The notes under the pieces are model-generated. The model made no database searches. It saw nothing but the letters and a program-made list of their open reading frames with translations, and was not told the DNA's origin. From positions 19,225,816 through 19,289,815 of the forward strand of contig CM020619.1 of assembly GCA_009829735.1 (NCBI GenBank): 64,000 nt of DNA, in the 5' to 3' direction. The translations under genes and the position numbers were made by a program. Source of the DNA: Pyropia yezoensis. Lineage: Eukaryota > Rhodophyta > Bangiophyceae > Bangiales > Bangiaceae. Every line of letters starts with the position of its first letter. Positions within the stretch are counted from its first letter, which is position 1. This document shows, piece by piece, positions 21,998 through 32,705 of the stretch.

Positions 21998-22597
21998 CCC
22001 TGTCAGATCCTCGCTCCTGCTCCTTGCACCTCAGTGGAGAACTGCCGCCGCCCGGGCACGAGGCCACCGGGCGTACGGGAGTCTGCGCTGAGGTGCGCTG
22101 GCCAAGCTCGCTGTGCGCCCGTGTAAACACGAAAGTGGTGGAGTGGGTCGTGACCAGGCTAGAAGCCGGCGACAACCGCAGTCCAAACACTCGCGACCCT
22201 GTGGAGGACTGACACGATCCACTTAAGAAGCACGAAGCTCCCGGACCGGGCAAGCCTGCACAGAGTCGCGCGCAGAGGAGCTCAACCAAAGGTCCAACAC
22301 TCTCAGTCGTCACCCGCCCCGTGCGCGCGACGGCACGCCCCGTTGGTACCGGACCGACCTCCCCCGCCAGATGCGCTAGGCAGACTGGGGTGACGGAACG
22401 AAGGGGGCCGGGCGAGGGCCGACTCGACCCCGAATGGCACTATGGCCCGGTGGTGTAAGGGCCGGCTCGAGCACAGTGGGGCACCGCGACGAACCGGGGA
22501 GAGGCCGGCGAGCCCGAAGGCCACGTTACGGCGCAGAAGCGCTCGGTGTCGGGGGCGCCGCACGCGCACGGAGCGGTAACTATCTGAAACTACCAAA

Positions 22598-23545
22598 TGT
22601 AGGGTCCACGGCGGGCACGCACGCGCACTCGCGGGCGCACGCCGCACGCACCCCACACCCACACCACACCACACACACTTTCGACCGCGGTGACGCACTC
22701 GGGGGAGGTGGTGTGGAAGCCGGGGAAGAAGAAGGGTGTCGGGGGGTGGGTGTGTGAAGTGGGGGTGAGCTTGACGTCGGTGGAAAGGGGTTCTCAGGTA
22801 CAGTGGTTCTTTGCTTCCGTTCTTCGGCCTACCCTCCCCCGGTCTCCCCCTCTCGCCCTCGGTCACTCCGTATATATACCCCTGGGGGGTCCCTCAGAAG
22901 GCCCTCCGTGTGGTCCTCTCGCGGTTGGGCACAAGCTTCCCTAGAATCGCCGGTGTGCGGCGACCCCCCTCTCACAGAGCTCGTCTGAGGGGGTCCACGC
23001 CCCCCCTCGGGGTCGGTGTGCCCGTGGACGCCCGTAGACATGATGGTTAGAGGATGGAAGCTTCGGATGTCATGGATGGCAGGCTCTCGTTGGTCGGGAT
23101 GGCTGATGGCAGCCAGCCGCCTTGACACTCTGAGGCCGGGTGCGCTGTCCGCGCTCGGCCGACTCGGCGATGTCTCGCTTGAATTGACACTGGCGCTACG
23201 TTGCGCTATCGGCGCCAGTTCTTGGTCAGCGGGTGGATGCCTTGCTCGAATTGACACTGGTGCTACGTTGCGGTGTCGGCGCCAGTTCATGGTCACCAGG
23301 TGGATACCGTGTCAGCATTTACGGTGTGCGGCCACGTAGCATTGACAGCCATCGTCCGGTTGCATCGTCATCACGGGGGCAGGCGGGATTGAACCTTGAA
23401 CCTTCCAGATTCGAAATGTGAATGAAGACCAATCGTCCAGGGAACGCTCTTGCAAATCATGACATCCGGTGCGATTTGAGATCCGGCCTCTGGGGGAATT
23501 CCAAGTTGCGACTTGGAATTGCAATGTAAGGATTTAGTCCTTACA
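22598..23545 (-). repeat. G1 LTR 4 (inner)
   Basis: Identical to LTR 2 at all six diagnostic sites: LTR 5-like on the left, LTR 1-like on the right. Confidence 0.92.
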
Positions 23546-26500
23546 CCTCCCTCCTCTAAAACCCGTCGGGAGGAGTTAAAAGCCGTGATCAGCTCGGCCG
23601 CGTCGATGTCTTGTTCACGATCCCAGCTGTTTTCCGTGTCATGATAGCCTTTCCACTTCACCAAGTACTGCGAGCGATCTCGACGCGTATGGTGTTGCAG
23701 CACGCGTTCGACTTCGTGCGCTTCGGTGCCGTCGGAGAGCGTAATGGCAGGCGGCGGATTTGGGGAACGGCCAAATCTGGTGTCAGCATGATACGGCTTC
23801 ACCAGGCTTGCATGAAACGCATTGTGGACCTTCCGATCGAGCACTGCTTGAGGGAGATCCAGCCGGAAAGTCACAGGAGTAACCACTTCGGTAATCTTGT
23901 AGGGGCCAGAGTACTTCGGCATTAGCTTTCGAGCTCCTTGGAAGGACTCGGGCATGAGGTTCTTGGTGCTTAGCATGACGAGATCGCCGACTGATAGGTG
24001 ACAGTCTCTTCTTGATTTGTTGACGTATTGAGCTCGATAAGCGTCGGCCTTGCGGATGGCGTCGGCAGCCGTTTTGTGGGACTGCCGCAATGTCGCCAAC
24101 CACTCTGCTAAAGCCGGGACCTTGTCGCTCGGGCTTCGTAGGGTGTCGAAAGGTACGACATTGGGCTCGTACCCGTACGTCAAGTAGAATGGAGAGTACG
24201 TTGTTACAGAGTTGATCGAGTGGTTGTACGCGACCTCCACGTTCGTCAAATACAGGTCCCAGTCGCGTTCGTTGTGATCCACGAAGCACCTGAGGACTTC
24301 TTCGACTTTCTTGTTCATGACTTCGGTTTGCCCGTCCGTTTGCGGGTGGTAAGGTGAGGATGGGCGAATCTTGACGTTAATCTTGTCCAACAGTCCGCGC
24401 CAGAACTGGGACATAAAAATCCGGTCTCTGTCGCAGACGATATCAATTGGAAGTCCAAAGGTTCGGTAGACGTGGTCGTGGAAGAGCTGCGCTACGTGCT
24501 TGGCACTTGTCTCAGGTTCTGTCGGAGCCAAACGAATCATCTTCGAATGCCGGTCAACAACAACCAAGAGGCCGTTGTGGCCACGTGCCGTTAATGGCAG
24601 TGGAGTGATGAAGTCAATGGATATACTTTGCCACGGTCGGGTTGGCGGTTCCAGGGGTTGTAAAAGCCCCAATGGGGCTTGCGTCGTGCTCTTGAGTCGC
24701 TGGCAGGCGTCACAGCTCTGTACGTAATCCTTGATGTCTTGTCTCATTGTCTCCCAGTAGAACCGGGTGACAAGGTCTTTGGTTGTCTTACGTAGGCCCA
24801 TGTGACCTTTGCTTGGGATATCGTGGTAGTCGTGGAGGACGTCATCACGAAAGCGGCCTTTCGGTATGCACACGTGGTCGTATCTAGTCATGAAGCAGCC
24901 GTCCATCTTGAAGGGCGTCGTTGGTTTCTTGAGGATTTCTTTAAACTCAGGGTCTTCCGCATAGGCTGCTAGAAGGCTTTGCTGGTCTTCTTTGTTCAGC
25001 TCCAGATGAAACACAGTGTTGATAGGTTGCGCTTCATTCTCGGGTTTCATTGGTTCTTGGGTTTTCGTTGGATTCTTGGGATTTTTCAGGGGTTCCCTTG
25101 TGGGATCATTGCTGTTGGGGTCTCCGGTGGCGTTCGTGGCGTCTTCAGGTTCCTTGTGTCTTGTGCTGGTCGTAGCAGTCCCACTATTCGTGGTCGCTTT
25201 ACGCTTGGGTTGCTTTGGTTTTTCATTGTCCTTGTGATTCTTGGGTACACCCCCGTCAATTGTTGGGGGTAGTGCTTTGTCAATGACGCGAGTGAGTAGT
25301 TCCGAGTTGGCTTCGATGCGGGACTCCGCAAGTTCTGTGTTTCGGGAGAGTGCATCAGCCACAGGATTCCTTGTCCCTGGTACTGGTATGATCTTGAAGT
25401 CGTGTTGCTCCAACATCTCCAACCAACGCACTTGACGGTCGTTCAATTTGGCTTGGGTTCTTAGGTAACGTAGCGACTCGTGATCAGTGTGCACGATGAA
25501 TTGTCGTCCATGCAAGTAGCACCGCCAGTGGCGAATGGCTTGTACGATGGCTAAAATTTCGCGCTCCCTGATGGTATACCGCTGTTCGTGAATGCTTAGT
25601 GTTTGGGAGAAGAAGGCCACAGGGCGACGTCCCATTCCGTCGTCCTGCTCGAGTAGTGCACCCACTGCACAGCCACTTGCATCAGTAGATAACACCACAG
25701 GGAGCTCAGGGTTGAATGCCCGAAGTATCGGGGCACTCATGACTTTGTCCTTGAGGGAATTGAAGGCGTCCTCTTGGCGTGCGGTCCACTCGAAGTCGAC
25801 AATGCTCGTCAGCTCAGTCAGGGGCTTAGCAACGGTGGCCATCTTCTCAATGAAGCGACGGTAGAAGTTCAACATCCCGAGGAAGGACTGGACATCGCGC
25901 TTAGTCTTAGGCTTTGGCCACTTCTTGATAGCTTCGACTTTGACACGTTCCATCTCGAATCCATTGGCTGAGACGACATGGCCAAGGAAGTCTACGGACC
26001 TCTGAGCGAACTTGCACTTCGACACCTTGGCGTACAGCTTGTGCTCGCGGAGTTTGTCTAGGACTTGCCGCAGGTGTCGTATGTGCTCTGCCCTTGTTTT
26101 GCTGAAGATCAGTATGTCGTCCAAGCAGGCCGACACAAAGATGTCGATGTAGGGTCTTAAGATGTCGTTGACGAGGTTCGTAAAAGTCGCGGGAGCGTTG
26201 GTTAGGCCGAATGGTACGACGAGGAACTCAAACAGGCAGTACCTCGTTCGAAAAGCCGTCAAGGGGATCGACTCCGGATCAAGTCGGATTTGGTGGTAGC
26301 CGGAGCGGAGGTCCAACGTTGTGAATAGGGTTGCTTGGCGGAGGCTGTCGAAGATCTCGTCGATGCGTGGTAGAGGGTAGCAGTTCTTAACCGTCTGCTT
26401 ATTCAGCGCTCGATAATCGATGCACAGTCGCAAGCCGCCGTCTTTCTTGGCCGCGAACAGAACCGGTGCTCCCCATGGTGACGTACTCGGTTGAATGAAT

Positions 26501-26670
26501 CCTTTCTCGATTAAGTCTCGTATCTGACGAAGGAGTTCCTGGCTTTCAGGCTCAGAAAGCCTGTATATGCCCTTCTTTTGTGGTTCAGCTTCCTCAGTCA
26601 GCTCGATCTTGAAAGGCGGTCGGCCGCGGTCAGGAGGGAGCCCTTTGGGTGGGTCATCCGGAGAGAGACG
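23371..26670 (-). CDS. pol: G1 copy 4 pol: RT, RNase H, integrase, chromodomain
   Basis: Uninterrupted like copy 1 and of the same length (1020 codons from the internal Met at 26433, open upstream to about 26670). It has Leu at CQRLK (G24696) and Asp at LNDRQ (G25438), as in copy 2. All catalytic residues listed for copy 1 are present. The shared one-base break to the protease frame remains. Confidence 0.88.
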   Translation of the reverse strand, partial: RLSPDDPPKGLPPDRGRPPFKIELTEEAEPQKKGIYRLSEPESQELLRQIRDLIEKGFIQPSTSPWGAPVLFAAKKDGGLRLCIDYRALNKQTVKNCYPLPRIDEIFDSLRQATLFTTLDLRSGYHQIRLDPESIPLTAFRTRYCLFEFLVVPFGLTNAPATFTNLVNDILRPYIDIFVSACLDDILIFSKTRAEHIRHLRQVLDKLREHKLYAKVSKCKFAQRSVDFLGHVVSANGFEMERVKVEAIKKWPKPKTKRDVQSFLGMLNFYRRFIEKMATVAKPLTELTSIVDFEWTARQEDAFNSLKDKVMSAPILRAFNPELPVVLSTDASGCAVGALLEQDDGMGRRPVAFFSQTLSIHEQRYTIREREILAIVQAIRHWRCYLHGRQFIVHTDHESLRYLRTQAKLNDRQVRWLEMLEQHDFKIIPVPGTRNPVADALSRNTELAESRIEANSELLTRVIDKALPPTIDGGVPKNHKDNEKPKQPKRKATTNSGTATTSTRHKEPEDATNATGDPNSNDPTREPLKNPKNPTKTQEPMKPENEAQPINTVFHLELNKEDQQSLLAAYAEDPEFKEILKKPTTPFKMDGCFMTRYDHVCIPKGRFRDDVLHDYHDIPSKGHMGLRKTTKDLVTRFYWETMRQDIKDYVQSCDACQRLKSTTQAPLGLLQPLEPPTRPWQSISIDFITPLPLTARGHNGLLVVVDRHSKMIRLAPTEPETSAKHVAQLFHDHVYRTFGLPIDIVCDRDRIFMSQFWRGLLDKINVKIRPSSPYHPQTDGQTEVMNKKVEEVLRCFVDHNERDWDLYLTNVEVAYNHSINSVTTYSPFYLTYGYEPNVVPFDTLRSPSDKVPALAEWLATLRQSHKTAADAIRKADAYRAQYVNKSRRDCHLSVGDLVMLSTKNLMPESFQGARKLMPKYSGPYKITEVVTPVTFRLDLPQAVLDRKVHNAFHASLVKPYHADTRFGRSPNPPPAITLSDGTEAHEVERVLQHHTRRDRSQYLVKWKGYHDTENSWDREQDIDAAELITAFNSSRRVLEEGGVRTKSLHCNSKSQLGIPPEAGSQIAPDVMICKSVPWTIGLHSHFESGRFKVQSRLPP

Positions 26671-28106
26671 TCTTGATACTCGGCTAGTACGTCTTGAATG
26701 TCTTTGTCAGTAGACGCTGACGCGGTCTGGATGGAGTTGAGGCCGATGGAGTCATGGAGAACATGGGGTCTAAGGAAGATTGCGAAAACAGGGATCCGTC
26801 TCTTGATGTGCTGGGCCAGTTTGTGCTTGCTCCAGATGGTCTTTGATAGTTCTAAGGCAGCGTTGATTCTCAGTCTGCGTCCGTCTTATAGAAAAGTGAT
26901 GACATTGGTTCGGTATTTCTTGCGTACATTGTAGTCTTCGTGCCACTTCTTACCGAGGATGACATCGTAGGCTGCTAACGGGCACACGGCGAAGTAAATG
27001 TTGTCGGTGTATTCTCGGGTAGAAATCTCTAATGGATCTTTGGTAGACGTGAGGTTGTGCACATTGCCGTCCGGCATCAGGGCGGCTTCAGTCGAGACTT
27101 CCGTTGGTATTCCGAGACGCATGGCGAATGTGGACGAAATGAAATTCGCCAGGGCGCCGTCATCGAAGAGGATTTTAGCGGGCTCACCATTAATCGTGCC
27201 AGCGGAGCTTAGGAGGCCCAAGTGGGGTCTATGGAAGGCGGGCGAGATGTCGGGAACTGAGGCCAGCTTCGGTGGTTTTGGCCTCAGTTCCCACGGCCTT
27301 TTGGGCAGTCTTTGGCCATGTGCCCCTTGGTGCGGCGGCGTAGGCGCAGGCCTTCGCGCATACAGCGCTGACGCTCTTCCGGTGTAAACTTCACGATCCG
27401 GACGTTGGCAATGTCCATAGGGGCAGGCCCGCGGTCCGCGGCTGTCGTGCCTTCGGTGTTTGAGATGCGTCGAACGCCACGCTTGGCAGCTTCGACTTTC
27501 AGGGCATCGAGCATCACTTCGTCCAGAGTGTCGTAGCGCTTGAGGCAGAGCGCTTCCCAGATGTAGCTCTTCAGACCGCGGCTGTAGCGGTCAACCTGTT
27601 CGGTCATGGTGATGTCGGGGATGTCAAGGACGATTGACTGGAACGACTTATTGTAGCTCGCCACGTCCTTGATCTGCTTCCACTTGTAAAGAAGGTCGCG
27701 GGCAGCCTGGACCTTGTTCAGAGGGTTAAACCGCACCTTGAGTGCTTCACGAAGCGTTGGCCAATCCGAGATGTCGGCTTTCCCGGCGTGCGTCTGCCAC
27801 CACGAGAACGCTTCACCTTGCAGGTACGAGGTGGAGATGAGTAGCGCTTCGCCAGGGGTAGCCTTCGCAACATACGTGTCCATGTGGGACGCCGAGGCAT
27901 CAATCGCGCCGGCTCGACCGAAAAAGGCCGTTGGCTTACTAAGCTTAGGTTTGTCGAAACTGGGTAGGGTTGCCGTGGTTGCCAAATCGAGACGGAGTTG
28001 CTACGTCTCCTGACCCATTTTTTTTCACGTACGAAGTAATTTCCGCCCAGTTATCCGCACTAATTGCAGCAAGGGTACTCGCCCCACTGGTACTGCCAGA
28101 AGCCAT
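26671..28106 (-). pseudogene. G1 copy 4 pro and gag
   Basis: Protease frame 26886-27221 ends at the shared TAA. T27012 gives STREYTD, as in copy 2. The gag core is 27284-27985, with the heptamer at 27299-27305 and the same knuckle damage and N-terminal breaks as the other copies. Confidence 0.75.
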
Positions 28107-28156
28107 TGTTGAAAACTAAGCTAACTTTTCAAGAATGCTACTGGCAATATGTTCGA

Positions 28157-28700
28157 CTACTTACGCACCACGCGCAGGTGCGACTTGCTGCGGGTGTGGC
28201 GGTCGTAGTGCTCGGAGGACTCGAAGACGCGGTCGCAGTCCCGGCACTTCGGCAGCTTGGGGGGGTTGACCTTGTGGCGGTGGCGACGCGACAGGTGGTG
28301 ATCGCGCCACACCGCTTCGCTGTAGCACGTCAAGTCGCAAGCCTTGCACGTGAAGCGCTTCTTGTTGATCCGCCCGTGGGCGTTTCGGTACTCCTCGCGG
28401 ACCGCCCGGCGCTCCACCGTCTGCGCTGTATGCGGGCGGATAGCCGCCGTTTGACGCGGCGCCGGGGGAGTCACGCGAGGCGCCGGCGGGAGAAGAAGGC
28501 GGCGGCCGTGCCGGTCGCGGGGAGGAAGCGCCGGAGCACGTTTCGAAGAGGTAGTCGGGGAAGAAGAGCCAGCGGTAGGCGTCGGCACCGGCAGTGAAGG
28601 GCTCGCCGAGGAAGACGCCGCCGTCGTTGTCGTCTGGTTCGGAGCCACTAAGGAATCGAGGACAGGACCAAGAACGGGATAAGTACAAAAGCACCAACAC
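28157..28700 (-). CDS. G1 copy 4 zinc-finger ORF
   Basis: Matches copy 1 throughout, including the absence of ATG in the finger frame and the protein-like neighbouring frame. Confidence 0.5.
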
Positions 28701-29300
28701 CCCTGTCAGATCCTCGCTCCTGCTCCTTGCACCTCAGTGGAGAACTGCCGCCGCCCGGGCACGAGGCCACCGGGCGTACGGGAGTCTGCGCTGAGGTGCG
28801 CTGGCCAAGCTCGCTGTGCGCCCGTGTAAACACGAAAGTGGTGGAGTGGGTCGTGACCAGGCTAGAAGCCGGCGACAACCGCAGTCCAAACACTCGCGAC
28901 CCTGTGGAGGACTGACACGATCCACTTAAGAAGCACGAAGCTCCCGGACCGGGCAAGCCTGCACAGAGTCGCGCGCAGAGGAGCTCAACCAAAGGTCCAA
29001 CACTCTCAGTCGTCACCCGCCCCGTGCGCGCGACGGCACGCCCCGTTGGTACCGGACCGACCTCCCCCGCCAGATGCGCTAGGCAGACTGGGGTGACGGA
29101 ACGAAGGGGGCCGGGCGAGGGCCGACTCGACCCCGAATGGCACTATGGCCCGGTGGTGTAAGGGCCGGCTCGAGCACAGTGGGGCACCGCGACGAACCGG
29201 GGAGAGGCCGGCGAGCCCGAAGGCCACGTTACGGCGCAGAAGCGCTCGGTGTCGGGGGCGCCGCACGCGCACGGAGCGGTAACTATCTGAAACTACCAAA

Positions 29301-30248
29301 TGTAGGGTCCACGGCGGGCACGCACGCGCACTCGCGGGCGCACGCCGCACGCACCCCACACCCACACCACACCACACACACTTTCGACCGCGGTGACGCA
29401 CTCGGGGGAGGTGGTGTGGAAGCCGGGGAAGAAGAAGGGTGTCGGGGGGTGGGTGTGTGAAGTGGGGGTGAGCTTGACGTCGGTGGAAAGGGGTTCTCAG
29501 GTACAGTGGTTCTTTGCTTCCGTTCTTCGGCCTACCCTCCCCCGGTCTCCCCCTCTCGCCCTCGGTCACTCCGTATATATACCCCTGGGGGGTCCCTCAG
29601 AAGGCCCTCCGTGTGGTCCTCTCGCGGTTGGGCACAAGCTTCCCTAGAATCGCCGGTGTGCGGCGACCCCCCTCTCACAGAGCTCGTCTGAGGGGGTCCA
29701 CGCCCCCCCTCGGGGTCGGTGTGCCCGTGGACGCCCGTAGACATGATGGTTAGAGGATGGAAGCTTCGGATGTCATGGATGGCAGGCTCTCGTTGGTCGG
29801 GATGGCTGATGGCAGCCAGCCGCCTTGACACTCTGAGGCCGGGTGCGCTGTCCGCGCTCGGCCGACTCGGCGATGTCTCGCTTGAATTGACACTGGCGCT
29901 ACGTTGCGCTATCGGCGCCAGTTCTTGGTCAGCGGGTGGATGCCTTGCTCGAATTGACACTGGTGCTACGTTGCGGTGTCGGCGCCAGTTCATGGTCACC
30001 AGGTGGATACCGTGTCAGCATTTACGGTGTGCGGCCACGTAGCATTGACAGCCATCGTCCGGTTGCATCGTCATCACGGGGGCAGGCGGGATTGAACCTT
30101 GAACCTTCCAGATTCGAAATGTGAATGAAGACCAATCGTCCAGGGAACGCTCTTGCAAATCATGACATCCGGTACGATTTGAGATCCGGCCTATGGGGGA
30201 ATTCCAAGTTGCGACTTGGAATTGCAATGTAAGGATGTAGTCCTTACA
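29301..30248 (-). repeat. G1 LTR 5 (outer, 5' LTR of the array)
   Basis: Carries private bases near its outer end: A30174, A30193 and G30237. Its left part matches the inner LTRs. Six substitutions separate it from LTR 1 over 948 bp (about 0.6%). Since both LTRs of a new insertion are identical, this reflects time since integration. Confidence 0.92.
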
Positions 30249-30253
30249 GCGGG
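30249..30253. repeat. Target-site duplication GCGGG, right side of the G1 array
   Basis: Matches 3908-3912 and directly abuts LTR 5. Confidence 0.9.
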
Positions 30254-30671
30254 CAACCCAAGCCCAACCCGAAATTCTCTTGCAGCCGTCTTGAGCCAGG
30301 CGCATCTTGTGAGCCGAGTTCAGGCGCGCCTTGTCCATCTCGCTCAATATCCCGCGCTGGAGTTCCTTACGCCAGGTGGCCAGGCAGTCCTGCTGGCACC
30401 CGACCGCGCTGAAGTTCCCGACCACCATGGTGTAGCGCTGGACCGCCAGGGGATCTTGACCAAGAAGCATCTCCGGGGGACCCACCGGGGGGGTCTCGAC
30501 CGGGTGTGACGCCTGAGCCGGTGGCACTTGTTCCTCATCCTCCGCCGGGACGACCTGCATCGGCGCCGACACTCCCAGAATCGGGGGGCGGAGCGGGACA
30601 CGACCCGAGTTCTCCTCCGAAGGACACGCCGCCGGAGCCACGGGCCCAACCTGGATCTCAGAGCCGGACAT
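30249..30671 (-). pseudogene. ORF of unknown function interrupted by the G1 array
   Basis: An ATG at 30671 opens a frame (MSGSEIQVGPVAP at the start; later LAVQRYTMVVGNFSAVGCQQ and RKELQRGILSEMDKARLN) that runs into LTR 5. Ignoring the array and one duplication copy, the same frame continues at 3912 and stops at 3868-3866, giving about 157 residues. It has a Pro-rich N-terminal half and a helical C-terminal half. I do not recognise it; it could be a host gene or the gag of an older element. Confidence 0.4.
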
Positions 30672-31667
30672 GCCGTCCAGAACCAAGGGAATTGGGAAGG
30701 CCAAGGTGAAGGAGGAAGGAGGGTGAGGCAGGGGGAATGTGACCACGGTTCAGGGTGAAGACGCTCTACCTCGGTACCGGTGTGGACGTACGCGAGGCTG
30801 CGCACGATGGCACCTGAAGCGGCCTGAGGACACGCAGGACTAGGGAGGGAGCTATGTAGCATCCCTGGCCCTGACTTGGCGCCGACCCGGGATGGCGACC
30901 GGGGGACACCACGTGCCAGAACACGCCCGCCGTGTGGAGATGGTTGGCGGACGTGGCCCGTGCCCAGCACTGGGATGCGGTGGACTACACTACCTACAAG
31001 TAAGAGAGGGACTTTTGATGTGTTTTTGCATACTTGCGAGGGACTTGATTTGAGAGAATTGAGTGCGAGATTAGTGAGGGAGAATAGAATTCGAAGTGAT
31101 AGTGGCCCCCGACCTGACGAGGTTTGACTCCGGTCGGGGCGACTCAGGGCTAGGGGGGGGCTGCCAGGCCAACGTGCCGAGGCTCTCTCAGATGCACGTT
31201 AAGAGGGACAGCGAGGCGCCTTTGGCCCGCGCCCTCAGGGAAAAAGACAACTGCGCGTTTGCTTTCCTCTTCCTCGTGCGCACTACCGTGCGTACATGTG
31301 GTCCCTGCCGACATGCACGTGATGCAACAGGCATACCACTCTCGTAGTTCCCCTATCTGTGCTACCTGTCCCTTTCCCCCGAGGGATACTCATACGCGTC
31401 TGAAGCGCATCGAGTTTATACGGCACTAACAGCCTCTTGGCAGCTTCGCAGCGACATACCGTGATGCAAATAGCAGACTGGAGCACCTAGGACGTCGCAG
31501 AAGGACCCGGAGACCTGCGGCAGGGTAAGCGTGTCTCTTCTTGGGTGTGTGTGACGCGCACCGTCATGTATTTCTGTGGCGCCGTTTCTGTTGCTACCGA
31601 GAAGAGCATCACCGACAGACTTTATTTCTGGACTGTGTTGGTGTAACGCGTGCTCCTTCATGATTGA
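30672..31667. other. No gene supported
   Basis: Only short overlapping frames. The stretch from 30990 to 31100 is less GC-rich, and 31131-31160 has short G runs. It may include the promoter of the ORF at 30671 or the decayed front of the pseudogene at 31668; I see no specific signal. Confidence 0.4.
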
Positions 31668-32440
31668 CTTTTCACTTTTGCTCGCAGATATGTCGTTGAG
31701 GAAGACGACTGTCAGGCAACGTTCACGGGTGTTCAGCAGCGCGCAGGAGTTTACGCACTTCTGTACATTGTGAACGGCTTGTTTGGCCTTTGCAAGCATC
31801 GACTGTGGCGGGGCTCCAGCCAAGGTGCAGCTGCTGAGGATGCCGAGCGCGCGCCGGACTTCTGTGACGCGGAAGCGGTGGGTGACGGGCTGTTTCGTGC
31901 GCCTGTGAAGGTCGACGCCTCTCCGAGTGTTCCCAGAGGAGCGTCCGATGGTACAGGAGGCGTAGTACACGACGATGCCGCTGGTCATAAGCTGCCCTCG
32001 AACTTTCGCGTCGACTGCGCTGTCTCCCACCAGCTGGTTGGGTGAATGCCCCTGGAGAAGGCGGTGACGTCCACGTATGCGGAGTACGTCACCATCTACG
32101 CCAGGATGAGTCGTCACGTTGGGCTTGGATCGGGCAACAAAATGACCATTAACGAGGGGGAGGGCATCCAGTCGCAAGTTGAGCGCTTCATCGTCAAGTT
32201 CTGCACCCCATTGCTGGACTTTATCCACACCGCAAAGGTGCACAAGCTCCTGCGTCACTTCCTTGACGCCATACGATGGCACTGCATCATCTCCTGTGGC
32301 AACTCAGCGGAGATTGAGGCGGCCTACAAGGACGAGAAGGCTTTCTACGCGCGCACGAACAAGGACCATGAGAGCTAAAACTACCAACTGGTGCGTCATG
32401 CGCAAGGGCCAGGGGAGGTGCTTGGTTGCACAACGCCTTT
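31668..32440 (+). pseudogene. Decayed ORF, probably transposon-derived, family not recognised
   Basis: One plus frame reads as protein throughout: RYVVEEDDCQATFTGVQQRA, then an Ala/Asp-rich part, then YAEYVTIYARMSRHVGLGSG, KVHKLLRHFLDAIRWH and DEKAFYARTNKD. It has only two in-frame stops, TGA 32043-32045 and TAA 32376-32378, after which QLVRHAQGPGEV continues. The coding look on both sides of each stop points to point mutations in a once-open gene. It ends where the gypsy remnant begins. The longer minus-strand frame here (31416-32282) is its shadow. Confidence 0.4.
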
Positions 32441-32694
32441 CACGTCAGTCTACTGTCGCCGTGCAGCGCTGATCCGTAGGGTCGACTCGCTCCCGCTCCT
32501 CCTCCGGTACCATTTCCGGACGGTTCGCTGGAGTACGAAGTGGACCCCATTATACGGTCACGACAACGCCGTGGTCGACTGCAGTACCTGGTCAAGTGGA
32601 AAGGCTGCGATGTCCGTGAGAACACCTAGCTAACCAAGCAAGACCTCGCGAACGCACATGAGGTTCCCGACGCCTTCCTTCGACCGACGTCCTA
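32421..32694 (+). pseudogene. 3' end of a third gypsy pol (family G3) with chromodomain
   Basis: HNAFHVSLL (32427-32453), the familiar motif near the gypsy integrase C-terminus, is followed by a Pro-rich linker and a chromodomain with LQYLVKWKGCDVRENT. Stops interrupt at 32477-32479 (TAG) and 32627-32629 (TAG, at the conserved Trp of the chromodomain). The frame ends at TAA 32692-32694. The rest of the element is absent upstream, so this is a 5'-truncated remnant on the plus strand. Confidence 0.72.
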
Positions 32695-32703
32695 AGGGGG
32701 GGA
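32694..32703 (+). other. Polypurine tract of the G3 remnant
   Basis: AAGGGGGGGA follows the chromodomain stop and lies two bases before the TG that opens the presumed LTR. Confidence 0.6.
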
Positions 32704-32705
32704 CG

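Larger units (their letters stand above)
3913..30248 (-). mobile_element. Tandem Ty3/gypsy chromovirus array (family G1): LTR-int-LTR-int-gap-int-LTR-int-LTR
   Basis: All units are on the minus strand. Visible LTRs are 3913-4860, 10616-11563, 22598-23545 and 29301-30248 (948 bp each); a fifth would fall in the N gap. Complete internal regions 4861-10615 and 23546-29300 are both 5755 bp, so the repeat period is 6703 bp. In minus-strand order each internal region holds a primer site, a zinc-finger ORF, gag, protease, RT/RNase H, integrase, chromodomain and a polypurine tract. All copies share the same lesions (gag TAG, in-frame TAA after protease, pol frame change), so none looks autonomous. 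The shared lesions predate amplification. The apparent copy number may be doubled by an assembly error (see findings). Confidence 0.92.

Noticed and set aside
31416-32282. 288-codon minus-strand ORF
   Set aside because: It is the reverse shadow of the plus-strand relic, whose sequence looks far more protein-like.
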